DNA of 7,980 nucleotides from Hadesarchaea archaeon DG-33 (lineage in GTDB: Archaea > Hadarchaeota > Hadarchaeia > Hadarchaeales > Hadarchaeaceae): assembly GCA_001515185.1 (NCBI GenBank), contig LQHI01000019.1:1-7980 (forward strand), read 5' to 3'. The notes beneath the pieces are model-generated. The model made no database searches and had not been told where the DNA came from. It saw nothing but the letters and a program-made list of their open reading frames with translations. Both the position numbers and the translations under genes were made by a program. Shown here one piece after another: positions 1 to 6,443 of the stretch. The stretch's first letter is position 1. Each line of letters opens with the position of its first letter.

Positions 1-777
1 ATGGGGATTAAACCCGATTACGGGACACTTAACGTGAAATATAAAGGACGCACCATCCACGTGAGGCCCTTCCCTATAAGCGTGGATTTTGACACCATCG
101 ATAAACTGGCGAGAAACCCCGGGGTAAAGCGGGAGATGAAGCGCGTCCGAGCCCCCCAGTACATCCCATACAAATATATCGGCGTAGGCGTCGATCGGAT
201 TGACTACACAAAGGGCATCCTTGAGAGGTTCCGGGCCATAGATCGATTTTTGGAAAAGTATCCGGAGTACCAGAATAATTTCGTGTTCGTGGAAGCGGGG
301 GCACCAAGCCGCACGCGAATTCCAGCCTACATGGAACTGAACGAGGAGATATCCAAAGCCGTCGACAAGATCAATTGGAAATACATGAGGGGCTATTGGA
401 AGCCGATTATTTACATCGAGGGAAAGCTGGGCCCTGATAGGCTTTTCGCGTTATACAGAACCGCCGATGTGTGTATAGTGAGCCCGATTCAAGACGGGAT
501 GAACTTGGTGGCGAAGGAATTCATCTCTGCAAATGTAGATTGCACGGGTGCGCTGATGTTGAGTAAATTTGCGGGAGCAACGGAGGAACTGGAAGATGCC
601 GTGATCGTCAATCCCTACGATGTGGAGGGATTTGCAGACGCGATTAGAGACACTTTGGACATGTCACCGAAGGAGAAGCGTCGGAGAATGAAGAGTCTAA
701 GAGTCCACGTTAAGAGGAACAATGTTTTCAAGTGGTTGTCGGATTTCATCTGCGAGGTCGCGAAATTCATCTCGTGA
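1..777 (+). CDS. otsA: Trehalose-6-phosphate synthase (GT20), C-terminal part, cut by window edge
   Basis: Transfers glucose from an NDP-glucose donor to glucose-6-phosphate, giving trehalose-6-phosphate in the cytoplasm. The visible 258 residues match the C-terminal half of GT20 enzymes. From memory of E. coli OtsA they align without gaps at an offset of about 196: R66 and K71 in GVDRIDYTKG correspond to R262/K267 (donor phosphates), R104 in APSR to R300 (acceptor phosphate), and D165-GMNLV-AKE173 to the D361...E369 nucleotide-sugar loop. Retention of the R300 equivalent favours glucose-6-phosphate as acceptor. The ATG at position 1 is an internal codon: about 195 N-terminal residues, with the acceptor-binding Tyr/Trp region, lie upstream of the window. 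otsB begins 5 bp after the TGA stop, so the two are co-transcribed. Relatives such as glucosylglycerol-phosphate synthase cannot be fully excluded without the N-terminal half. Confidence 0.93.
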   Translation: MGIKPDYGTLNVKYKGRTIHVRPFPISVDFDTIDKLARNPGVKREMKRVRAPQYIPYKYIGVGVDRIDYTKGILERFRAIDRFLEKYPEYQNNFVFVEAGAPSRTRIPAYMELNEEISKAVDKINWKYMRGYWKPIIYIEGKLGPDRLFALYRTADVCIVSPIQDGMNLVAKEFISANVDCTGALMLSKFAGATEELEDAVIVNPYDVEGFADAIRDTLDMSPKEKRRRMKSLRVHVKRNNVFKWLSDFICEVAKFIS

Positions 778-782
778 TTTGA

Positions 783-1562
783 ATGGAATATCTTTTCAAT
801 CGCTGGGAGGAGGTAGAGCGAGCTTTAGCGTCCGGCGCTTTGTTACTGCTCGATTATGATGGCACTCTCACCCCCATTGTCGAAAGGCCAGAGCTTGCGA
901 TTCTCTCTCCAGACATGAAGGAACTTCTTAAACGTGTGTCCCAGCACTACACGCTGGGGATAATAAGCGGCAGGTCAATCGCTGATGTGAAAAGGCTAGT
1001 TGGGCTGGAGGGGATATATTATGCCGGAAATCATGGTTTCAAAATAATTGGCCCGGGAGTGGAATTAGTCAAGCCCGAGGCCGAGCGCGCGCGCCCAAAC
1101 TTAGTCAAACTTTGCGAGGAGCTACGGAAAAAACTAGACAACATCAAAGGGGCGATTGTTGAGGACAAGGGATTAACGGCAAGCGTCCACTACCGATTGG
1201 TCGCGGAGGAGGAATTTGAGTATCTGAAGAAAATTTTTGAAAAGGTGGTTGGCCCGCATATAGATTCAGGAGTAGTAAAGATTACCCACGGAAAGAAAGT
1301 TTTCGAGATAAGACCGAACGTTGAGTGGGACAAAGGAAAGGCGGTGCGCTGGATATGTGGTGTAGTTGATCCCAAAAGAGAGCTCAAGCCAATTTACGTA
1401 GGAGATGATCAAACAGACGAAGACGCATTTTCAGCTCTGAAAGAAAAGGGTGTAACCATCTTGGTTTCTGAGGAGCCGATAGAATCGAACGCAAAATATT
1501 TTGTTAAAAATGTTGACGAGGTTAAGACATTTTTTGAAAAACTAATAAATATGAGAGCGTAA
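783..1562 (+). CDS. otsB: Trehalose-6-phosphate phosphatase (HAD superfamily)
   Basis: Dephosphorylates trehalose-6-phosphate to trehalose, completing the OtsAB route. All HAD motifs are present in order: motif I DYDGTLTP with nucleophile D24 and acid/base D26; motif II SGRS (62-65); the family GNHG (82-85); a cap domain with VEDKGLTASVHYR (about 126-138), which in TPPs contacts the sugar; K186 as motif III lysine; and motif IV GDDQTDEDAF (207-216) for magnesium. At 259 aa it has the usual length of a stand-alone archaeal or bacterial TPP. The ATG lies 5 bp after the otsA stop with no convincing Shine-Dalgarno nearby, so translation may be coupled to otsA. The intact nucleophile and magnesium ligands argue for an active enzyme. 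Substrate is inferred from the adjacent GT20 gene. Confidence 0.94.
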   Translation: MEYLFNRWEEVERALASGALLLLDYDGTLTPIVERPELAILSPDMKELLKRVSQHYTLGIISGRSIADVKRLVGLEGIYYAGNHGFKIIGPGVELVKPEAERARPNLVKLCEELRKKLDNIKGAIVEDKGLTASVHYRLVAEEEFEYLKKIFEKVVGPHIDSGVVKITHGKKVFEIRPNVEWDKGKAVRWICGVVDPKRELKPIYVGDDQTDEDAFSALKEKGVTILVSEEPIESNAKYFVKNVDEVKTFFEKLINMRA

Positions 1563-1572
1563 GGATAAAGGG

Positions 1573-2595
1573 ATGCGAATGAAAGCATTAATCCTAGCGG
1601 GCGGGTTTGCGACCCGGCTTGGTGCTATTGGCGAACAAATGCCCAAGGCAATGATAGTTGTCGAGGGGGACACCCTTCTCGACCATTTGATTAAGAAGCT
1701 TGAAAATGAGAAAATCGAGCCGATAATATCGATTAATAAAAAGTTTGAGAATTTTTTGGATGGATACAAAAATGTTATTGTCGAAGAAGCAATGGTGGAG
1801 GAGGAAAAACTCGGGGCTGTCAGGGCAATAAATAACGCAATCAAACAGCTGAAAATTGATGAGGATCTCTTGGTGGTGTGTGCCGACAATTATTTCTCCT
1901 CCGATTTCAAGGGTTTCATCTCCAGTTACACGGGTGAGCCGATTATCGGAGTTTACTACGTTGGTCAAAAACCAGACATGAAACCAGAGGAGATGGCAAC
2001 GATGAAATTTAGGGGGAGCGAAAATTTCCCACCACCGGAGCAGAGCTTTTATCTTGCCGATTTTAAGGAAAAAGTCAAACCGCCACTTAGCGATTACGTC
2101 AGCGCTGGCATATACATCTACCCAAAATCAATTTTTCCAATATTAGATGAGTTCTGCAAGGAGCGAAAACAGGACGCTCCTGGATTTTTCATTCAACATT
2201 TGCAGGAACTTGGCGTGAAAGTTAAAGGCTATTTGTTCGGGGGTGAGTGGCGCGATGTGTCTCACAAGAGCTACCTCCAAATCTTTAGTGATGCGAAACT
2301 CACTAGGAGCGACGACCGTTACATTATATTTGATAAACCTTTGGGCGAGAACTTGGTGCTTTCCATCACAATCTTGCATGCGGGTAAACAAACTACTGGG
2401 CATTCCCACCCGGTCAGCGAGGTTTACTTCTTTGTCGAGGGACAGGGCGAAATCGAGCTCGATGGAAATCGGAGGGCCGTGGAGAGTAAGGATGTGGTAC
2501 CGATAAAGCCAGACAAGTTTCACCGTGTTTATAATACCTCAGACAAAGATCTCGTCTTCATATGCGTGTTTGAAAGATATGGAGAGAGGGGATAG
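1573..2595 (+). CDS. Sugar-1-phosphate nucleotidyltransferase fused to C-terminal cupin
   Basis: A two-domain protein of 340 aa. Residues about 3-240 form an NTP_transferase (Rossmann-like) domain that makes NDP-sugar and pyrophosphate: LAGG-FATRL (8-16) and PKAM (24-27) match the nucleotide-binding signature, GAVRAI (81-86) takes the place of the usual GTAGA-type loop, ADN (104-106) is the metal/substrate site, and WRDVSHKSYL (226-235) is the family's end motif. Residues about 255-335 form a cupin_2 domain with a complete metal set: H277, H279, E283 and G290 fit HXH(X)3E(X)6G, and H317 with N321 fit H(X)3N. The order resembles ManC-type fusions, but this cupin is much shorter than a type II phosphomannose isomerase. 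It starts 10 bp after otsB. ATG 1573 follows AAGGA by 7 nt; ATG 1579 follows GGG by 6 nt and gives the family-typical MKALILAGG, so either may be used. NDP-glucose supply to OtsA is inferred from context; the base and sugar are undetermined. Confidence 0.88.
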   Translation: MRMKALILAGGFATRLGAIGEQMPKAMIVVEGDTLLDHLIKKLENEKIEPIISINKKFENFLDGYKNVIVEEAMVEEEKLGAVRAINNAIKQLKIDEDLLVVCADNYFSSDFKGFISSYTGEPIIGVYYVGQKPDMKPEEMATMKFRGSENFPPPEQSFYLADFKEKVKPPLSDYVSAGIYIYPKSIFPILDEFCKERKQDAPGFFIQHLQELGVKVKGYLFGGEWRDVSHKSYLQIFSDAKLTRSDDRYIIFDKPLGENLVLSITILHAGKQTTGHSHPVSEVYFFVEGQGEIELDGNRRAVESKDVVPIKPDKFHRVYNTSDKDLVFICVFERYGERG

Positions 2596-2640
2596 TTTCA
2601 AAAGTAAAAGTCAAAAAGTTTTGAGTGTTCTGGGATAACT
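2596..2640 (+). other. Spacer before the galT-like gene with small palindromes
   Basis: This 45-bp, A-rich spacer is the longest gap in the operon. It contains TCAAAA-AG-TTTTGA at 2611-2624, a perfect short inverted repeat, and CTTTG-A-CAAAG at 2639-2649, which overlaps the TTG start of the next gene. The arms are short and AT-rich, so they could be chance. A weak internal promoter or operator for the downstream gene is possible. There is no strong TATA box and no GC-rich hairpin typical of a terminator. Confidence 0.25.
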
Positions 2641-3681
2641 TTGACAAAGATTATGTTTGAGAAGACTGTTCAAGAAGCTAGGTTATTGAGTCCCCTAAAT
2701 GATTTCAAACTTGTCACCCAACCAATCGAAATCAGGAAAGATCCACTAACTGGAAGACGGTGCAGAATAAACCTTGAGCGAGCGAAAAGGCCGAAACAAG
2801 CAGCCAAGACAACCGATATGGAAAATATTGTCGAAGCCTCTCTGGCCAAATGCTTCTTCTGCGCGGAAAATTTGGAGAAAATGACTCCGATGTTCCCGGA
2901 GGACTTCCCGGAGAGGAGGATAAAAGTCGGAACCGCATGCATATTCCCAAATCTCTTCCCGTTTGGCGGGTTCCACGCAGTTGGGGTTTTCTCGAATGAT
3001 CACCACCTAGATCCCAATCAATTTTCGCCGAAGTTGCTCGAGGATTGTTTTAAGGGTTGTTTGAGATATTTTGAGCAAGTACACGAAAGGTATCCTGAAA
3101 TCAAGTATTGGCACATAAACTGGAACTACATGCCGCCCGCTGCCGCCAGCATAATTCACCCGCACGTTCAGCTTACGGCTGACCCTGACCCGACTTCACG
3201 GCTCCAAGAGTTTATCAGAAGTAGCAGATCCTACTTCGACCGAGAAGGGAGTAATTATTGGTCAGATTTGGTGGAGGCGGAGAGAAATAAAAAGGAGCGG
3301 TTTATTGGAGAAACTGGCTCAGCGGTTTGGATTACGAGTTTTGCTCCTGAAGGAAACAGCGAGGTTGTAGCAGTCTTTACCGGGATTTCCGCTATGACCA
3401 ATCTCAAAAAACGTGGGCTCGGAGATTTCTGTGGTGGGCTATCTCGAATTTTGAAGGGTTATTATGTTCTTGGAGTTCAGAGTTTCAACATGACGACATT
3501 TTCGGGCCCATGCGACGAGGACCTAAGTGAGTACTACCTTCTCAATGCAAAGTTGGTGTCTAGACCTAACCCGAAGCGATTTTACACGAGCGACGATGGC
3601 TTCATGGAGAAACTTCATCACGAGAGTGTTGTCGAGACCATGCCGGAAACTCTTGCTGAAAAATTAAGGGAACACTTCTAG
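2641..3681 (+). CDS. GalT-like hexose-1-phosphate nucleotidylyltransferase (HIT superfamily)
   Basis: Related to galactose-1-phosphate uridylyltransferase, which moves a nucleotidyl group between NDP-sugar and sugar-1-phosphate through a histidine adduct. The active site IIHPHVQ (171-177) gives zinc-type H173, nucleophile H175 and Q177, equivalent to H164/H166/Q168 of E. coli GalT. The structural zinc site is also apparent: C71 and C74 in CFFC, and H121 in FSNDH, which matches the FSPDH of E. coli. At 346 aa it has GalT length, but sequence outside these motifs diverges, so the substrate could be UDP-, ADP- or another NDP-hexose, including a phosphorylase-type reaction. It lies 45 bp after the nucleotidyltransferase-cupin gene and is probably the last gene of the trehalose operon. 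The TTG at 2641 gives the longest form; the in-frame ATG at 2653 is an equally likely start, and neither has a clear Shine-Dalgarno. Confidence 0.85.
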   Translation: MTKIMFEKTVQEARLLSPLNDFKLVTQPIEIRKDPLTGRRCRINLERAKRPKQAAKTTDMENIVEASLAKCFFCAENLEKMTPMFPEDFPERRIKVGTACIFPNLFPFGGFHAVGVFSNDHHLDPNQFSPKLLEDCFKGCLRYFEQVHERYPEIKYWHINWNYMPPAAASIIHPHVQLTADPDPTSRLQEFIRSSRSYFDREGSNYWSDLVEAERNKKERFIGETGSAVWITSFAPEGNSEVVAVFTGISAMTNLKKRGLGDFCGGLSRILKGYYVLGVQSFNMTTFSGPCDEDLSEYYLLNAKLVSRPNPKRFYTSDDGFMEKLHHESVVETMPETLAEKLREHF

Positions 3682-3696
3682 ACATCGGTGCGGAGT

Positions 3697-5064
3697 CTAT
3701 TTGCCGAGCACATCGGAGAAAACATTCAAAAGAGATTGGGCACCTTGTTTGATGTAACACTTTTTTGCAGTTTCGAATCCAGATTTTCCCATTTCGTTTG
3801 CCGCCCCGGGTTTCGAAAGCACCCTGATTATCTTGCTCGCGAGTTCTTCGTGATCGTTTGGGGGGAAGATGCAACCATTTTCTCCATCGATGATGAGTTC
3901 GGAAACCCCGGCTCCTGAACTGACCACGACGGGCTTTTTGTATATCCACCCCTCGAGCACTGCTAACCCGAAGCCCTCCAACACAGAGGGCAGAACCACT
4001 ACATCGGCTCTTGTATATGCTGCTCTTAGCTCATCCCCGGTTAGGTATCGGGTGAAGATGATTCTTTGACGAACACCAAGCTTGCTCGCTAGTTGCTCTA
4101 ACCTATCCAACCACCTCACCCCTTTCGGGAGCCCCAAACCACCCGTGCGAGCACCCGAAAAACTCCCATTGCCGACTAGAACAAGTTTCGCACTAGGAAA
4201 GTGTTTGGCAATTCGCGCCAGAGCCCTAACTGCGGTATCTTGACCTTTTATTGGGTCAAGACGGGCAACCACGAGAATTATCATGTCGTCGTTGCTAATC
4301 CCAAACCTCTCGCAAAACTGGCTGACTTTAGCGTCCGACGCTCGACCATGCGCTTTTTCATCGATGTGGGGGTAAATCTGATAAATCCTACCTTTGAAAC
4401 CGGATTTCGACAAACTTCGCTTGTATTTCTTACAACTTACGATGACGGCATCGTAGTCCTCCAGATATCTCCGTAAAAAGGCCCTCCATTTCGGAGTCAT
4501 CTTATTCATGTCGAGAGGGATATGCCATCGGAAGATTTTTTGCGTCACTGGGCCAGTCATTGACCCAACCAAAAGCAGCTGGAAATCGTGCACGTAAAAC
4601 ATGTCAAAATTAATCTCGGCGTGCAGGTCCATCATCTTCTTCGCGTAACGCCAGTTGAAAAGGGCATAGTCGGCGAAGTGCCTGCGGGAGATCCACGTTT
4701 GTTCCATACCGTGGACGTTCCTCCACATCGCCTCTTTGAAGTGCCCGTAGCCAGCCAGTTCATGGAGTTCCAATTTAATTCGATGTAGCACTATCCCGCC
4801 GAACGATGTCATCTCGGGGCTCAGGGGATTGATCGCCACCCAGTGGGGCCTCCGAATCTTATCCGTCTTGTACATCCACTGAAGCATGGGGGCGACCATG
4901 CCTGTGACCCCGCCTGGTGTATAAACGAAGTCTTCACCTTCCAAGAGCATTTTTAGCTGCATCGGTTTCGAGAGGTCACCATATTTCTCAAACAGTGCAT
5001 CAGGGTCTAGCTTAAACCGTATTGGGGGAGTTTGAGAACTCACGCATAGTGATACTTTTCGCAT
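3697..5064 (-). CDS. GT-B glycosyltransferase, GT4 family, TreT-like (putative trehalose or glucoside synthase)
   Basis: A 455-aa retaining glycosyltransferase. The C-terminal GT4 domain shows ARLDPIKG (267-274, donor-phosphate R268 and K274), VLVGNG (295-300) and E363-GFGLAVL-E371, the EX7E motif, then a GENG loop (394-397). The N-terminal half shows YVHDFQLLL (157-165) and FRWHIPLD (178-185) followed by a WRAFLRRYLEDYDAVI stretch. This layout resembles archaeal trehalose synthase TreT (HDPQP, WRCHID) and also GT20 enzymes (HDYHLL, HIP). TreT makes trehalose from NDP-glucose and free glucose in the cytoplasm. There is no signal peptide or membrane segment. It converges on the OtsAB operon with 15 bp between stops and has its own promoter in the divergent region 5065-5219. 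ATG 5064 is favoured because a TATA-like box lies about 27 bases upstream. Other GT4 glucosyl- or mannosyltransferases remain possible. Confidence 0.82.
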   Translation of the reverse strand: MRKVSLCVSSQTPPIRFKLDPDALFEKYGDLSKPMQLKMLLEGEDFVYTPGGVTGMVAPMLQWMYKTDKIRRPHWVAINPLSPEMTSFGGIVLHRIKLELHELAGYGHFKEAMWRNVHGMEQTWISRRHFADYALFNWRYAKKMMDLHAEINFDMFYVHDFQLLLVGSMTGPVTQKIFRWHIPLDMNKMTPKWRAFLRRYLEDYDAVIVSCKKYKRSLSKSGFKGRIYQIYPHIDEKAHGRASDAKVSQFCERFGISNDDMIILVVARLDPIKGQDTAVRALARIAKHFPSAKLVLVGNGSFSGARTGGLGLPKGVRWLDRLEQLASKLGVRQRIIFTRYLTGDELRAAYTRADVVVLPSVLEGFGLAVLEGWIYKKPVVVSSGAGVSELIIDGENGCIFPPNDHEELASKIIRVLSKPGAANEMGKSGFETAKKCYIKQGAQSLLNVFSDVLGK

Positions 5065-5107
5065 ACGTGCCCAATTTGTCCGCGGCCTTTTTACATCTTT
5101 CGAAACC

Positions 5108-5126
5108 CTAAAAATTTAATTTTTAG
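5108..5126. repeat. 19-bp perfect palindrome (9-bp arms, 1-bp centre)
   Basis: CTAAAAATTTAATTTTTAG reads the same on both strands except for the central base. It lies 44-62 bp before the minus-strand glycosyltransferase start, just upstream of the proposed TATA box. The position suits an activator or repressor site, or an upstream promoter element. AT-rich composition raises the chance level, but nine matched pairs closed by C-G at each end is notable. Confidence 0.5.
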
Positions 5127-5191
5127 TCATGAACTCAAAAATGTAAGAAACGGTAACACATTAAAATGAATAAACTCTCTCTTTACATAAA

Positions 5192-5200
5192 TTTTTAATA
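5192..5200 (+). promoter_or_regulatory. TATA-like box for the yhfX-like gene
   Basis: TTTTTAATA is centred about 24-26 bases before ATG 5220, the distance at which archaeal TBP places the transcription start on or next to the start codon. The bases just before the ATG (TATTTTATA) contain no Shine-Dalgarno, so a leaderless transcript is likely. The box overlaps the inverted repeat at 5197-5214. Confidence 0.4.
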
Positions 5201-5214
5201 ACTCAGCTGTTATT
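5197..5214. promoter_or_regulatory. Inverted repeat overlapping the yhfX-like promoter (candidate operator)
   Basis: AATAAC-TCAGCT-GTTATT has perfect 6-bp arms around a 6-bp spacer that includes part of a CAGCTG palindrome. It covers the space between the proposed TATA box and the start codon, where a bound regulator would block polymerase. This is a candidate repressor site; no regulator gene is present in the window. Confidence 0.4.
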
Positions 5215-5219
5215 TTATA

Positions 5220-6437
5220 ATGATGGACTTTATTGAAGTGGCCGTGCGACGAAATCCAGTATTAATTAAGGTAGCTACGGAATTTCACCAGTCAGGTATA
5301 ATCCCTGCCAACACCGTTGTGATAGACCTTGATGTCGTAAAGCGCAACGCTGAGATTATAAAAAGTGAAGCAGACAAATTTGGTGTCTTGAATTATTTTA
5401 TGACGAAACAATTTGGGCGAAACCCCTTGGTATGTAATGTTATTAGAGATTCAGGAATTGATAGCGCTGTGGCAGTTGACATAGAGGAGGTAAAATGTCT
5501 ACATCGACACAATATACCTGTTGGCCACGTAGGACACTTAGTACAAATCCCAATGCACGAGGTTGAGTACGTTCTGAAAGAGGTAAACCCCGAGGTCATA
5601 ACAGTTTTCAGTGTGGAGAAAGCTGAGGAAATATCTAAAGTGGCTGAGAAGCTTGGAAAGACCCAGAAATTGTTGATTCGTGTCGTCGGCAAGAGCGATT
5701 TCTTTTACCAGAATCAAGAAGGAGGATTCCCGGAAGAAAAAGTCGTAACAGTTGTAAAAACTATAAATAATCTTGGAGGGGTTAAGGTCGTCGGCGTGAC
5801 CTCTTTCCCTTGTTTGCGCTTCAACCTTAGGTCTAAGAAATTAGAACCGTTGCCAAATTTCGACACTCTCATAAGGACAGCATCCAAGCTCGAAAAAGAA
5901 CTGGGAATGGAGGTAGAACAAATCAATGCTCCGGCCGATACTTCGGCGATGGTAATGAAAATACTTGCGGGGAAGGGTGCGACCCACGGTGAGCCTGGAC
6001 ACGGTTTCACCGGTACGACCCCTTGGCACGCATTTGAAGACTTACCCGAGCTCCCGGCGTGGGTTTACGTGAGCGAAGTCTCTCATCTCTTTGGGGACAA
6101 AGCTTTCGCCTTCGGCGGCGGCCTTATGAGTGCTGATGCACCCTTGGGTCTATGGACGTATTTATATCAAAAGTTCCGTTTGTATGCCCTAGTGGGTCGT
6201 GAACCCGAAACGATTATTGAAAAAAAGATACTCGCTGAACCCGCTGGCTATATTGATTACTACGGTCCCCTCTATCCTGGCCCAAATGATAAAATAATGG
6301 TGGGCGATACAGTGATATACGGTTTAAGGAACCAAATTTTTGTTTCTAGGGCCAATGTTGCAGTGGTCAGCGGAATGCAGCAAAAAAAACCAAAATTATT
6401 AGGTATTTTCGATCGGACTGGTAATTTATTATCGTAA
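5220..6437 (+). CDS. yhfX: YhfX-family PLP-dependent alanine-racemase-like protein
   Basis: A 405-aa homologue of E. coli YhfX, recognised along its whole length by blocks shared with that protein: an N-terminal NPVLI segment, VVIDLDV (33-39), MTKQFGRNP (61-69), GHLVQIP (105-111), EVITVF (125-130), SFPCL (195-199), EQINAP (233-238), HGEPGHGFTGT (256-266), the glycine triplet GGG (299-301) and, near the end, RNQIFVSR (370-377) and VVSGM (382-386). The fold is the alanine racemase N-terminal TIM barrel, and K63 in MTKQF is the expected PLP lysine. Substrate and role are unknown even for E. coli YhfX, which sits in the yhf gene cluster beside a phosphotriesterase homologue; none of those partners is visible here. 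It is cytoplasmic, with no signal peptide. The gene stands alone, divergent from the glycosyltransferase and ending 6 bp from the stop of the binding-protein gene. ATG 5220 is the first of two adjacent ATG codons; the second, at 5223, is equally possible. Confidence 0.88.
   Translation: MMDFIEVAVRRNPVLIKVATEFHQSGIIPANTVVIDLDVVKRNAEIIKSEADKFGVLNYFMTKQFGRNPLVCNVIRDSGIDSAVAVDIEEVKCLHRHNIPVGHVGHLVQIPMHEVEYVLKEVNPEVITVFSVEKAEEISKVAEKLGKTQKLLIRVVGKSDFFYQNQEGGFPEEKVVTVVKTINNLGGVKVVGVTSFPCLRFNLRSKKLEPLPNFDTLIRTASKLEKELGMEVEQINAPADTSAMVMKILAGKGATHGEPGHGFTGTTPWHAFEDLPELPAWVYVSEVSHLFGDKAFAFGGGLMSADAPLGLWTYLYQKFRLYALVGREPETIIEKKILAEPAGYIDYYGPLYPGPNDKIMVGDTVIYGLRNQIFVSRANVAVVSGMQQKKPKLLGIFDRTGNLLS
6382..6396 (-). 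terminator. Candidate oligo-T terminator for the binding-protein gene
   Basis: On the minus strand a run of eight T (6389-6382), preceded by TTTTGG, lies about 55-62 nt after the TAG stop of the binding-protein gene. Archaeal polymerase terminates at such oligo-T stretches without a hairpin. The run is inside the 3' end of the convergent yhfX-like gene, where it encodes QQKKPK, so it may simply be lysine-rich coding sequence. Confidence 0.35.
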
Positions 6438-6443
6438 TATATC

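Larger units (their letters stand above)
5065..5219. promoter_or_regulatory. Divergent promoter region between the GT4 gene and the yhfX-like gene
   Basis: This 155-bp stretch, much more AT-rich than its flanks from about 5100 onward, separates two divergent genes and must hold both promoters. For the minus-strand glycosyltransferase, TGTAAAAAG at 5096-5088 is centred about 27 bases before its ATG, fitting a leaderless archaeal transcript; an alternative AT-rich box lies in the palindrome at 5108-5126. For the plus-strand gene, TTTTTAATA at 5192-5200 is centred about 24-26 bases before ATG 5220. Neither start has a Shine-Dalgarno. I see no open frame of note inside it. Confidence 0.6.

Noticed and set aside
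1..3. ATG at position 1 as the start of otsA
   Set aside because: The alignment to GT20 enzymes begins about 196 residues into the protein, so this ATG is an internal codon of a gene truncated by the window.
1542..1968. Two minus-strand open frames of 115 and 124 codons overlapping the nucleotidyltransferase gene
   Set aside because: They lie opposite a gene with clear conserved motifs, their translations show no known motif, and they have no promoter or ribosome site of their own.
2143..2523. Minus-strand open frame of 126 codons opposite the cupin half of the fusion protein
   Set aside because: The plus-strand frame encodes a full cupin metal motif here, so the antisense frame is a shadow.
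3757..3770. Run of six T on the plus strand about 80 nt after the GalT-like stop, as a terminator
   Set aside because: It is distant from the stop, short, and lies within the coding region of the opposite gene (codons for Lys); support is too weak to annotate.
3602..3949. Overlapping frames on both strands around the junction of the GalT-like and glycosyltransferase genes
   Set aside because: The two real genes end 15 bp apart here and account for the coding signal; the other translations are low-complexity Arg/Phe/Ser-rich with no family likeness.
4201..4476. Plus-strand frame of 91 codons inside the glycosyltransferase gene
   Set aside because: It is opposite the GT4 donor domain and its translation matches nothing; the minus strand carries ARLDPIKG in this interval.
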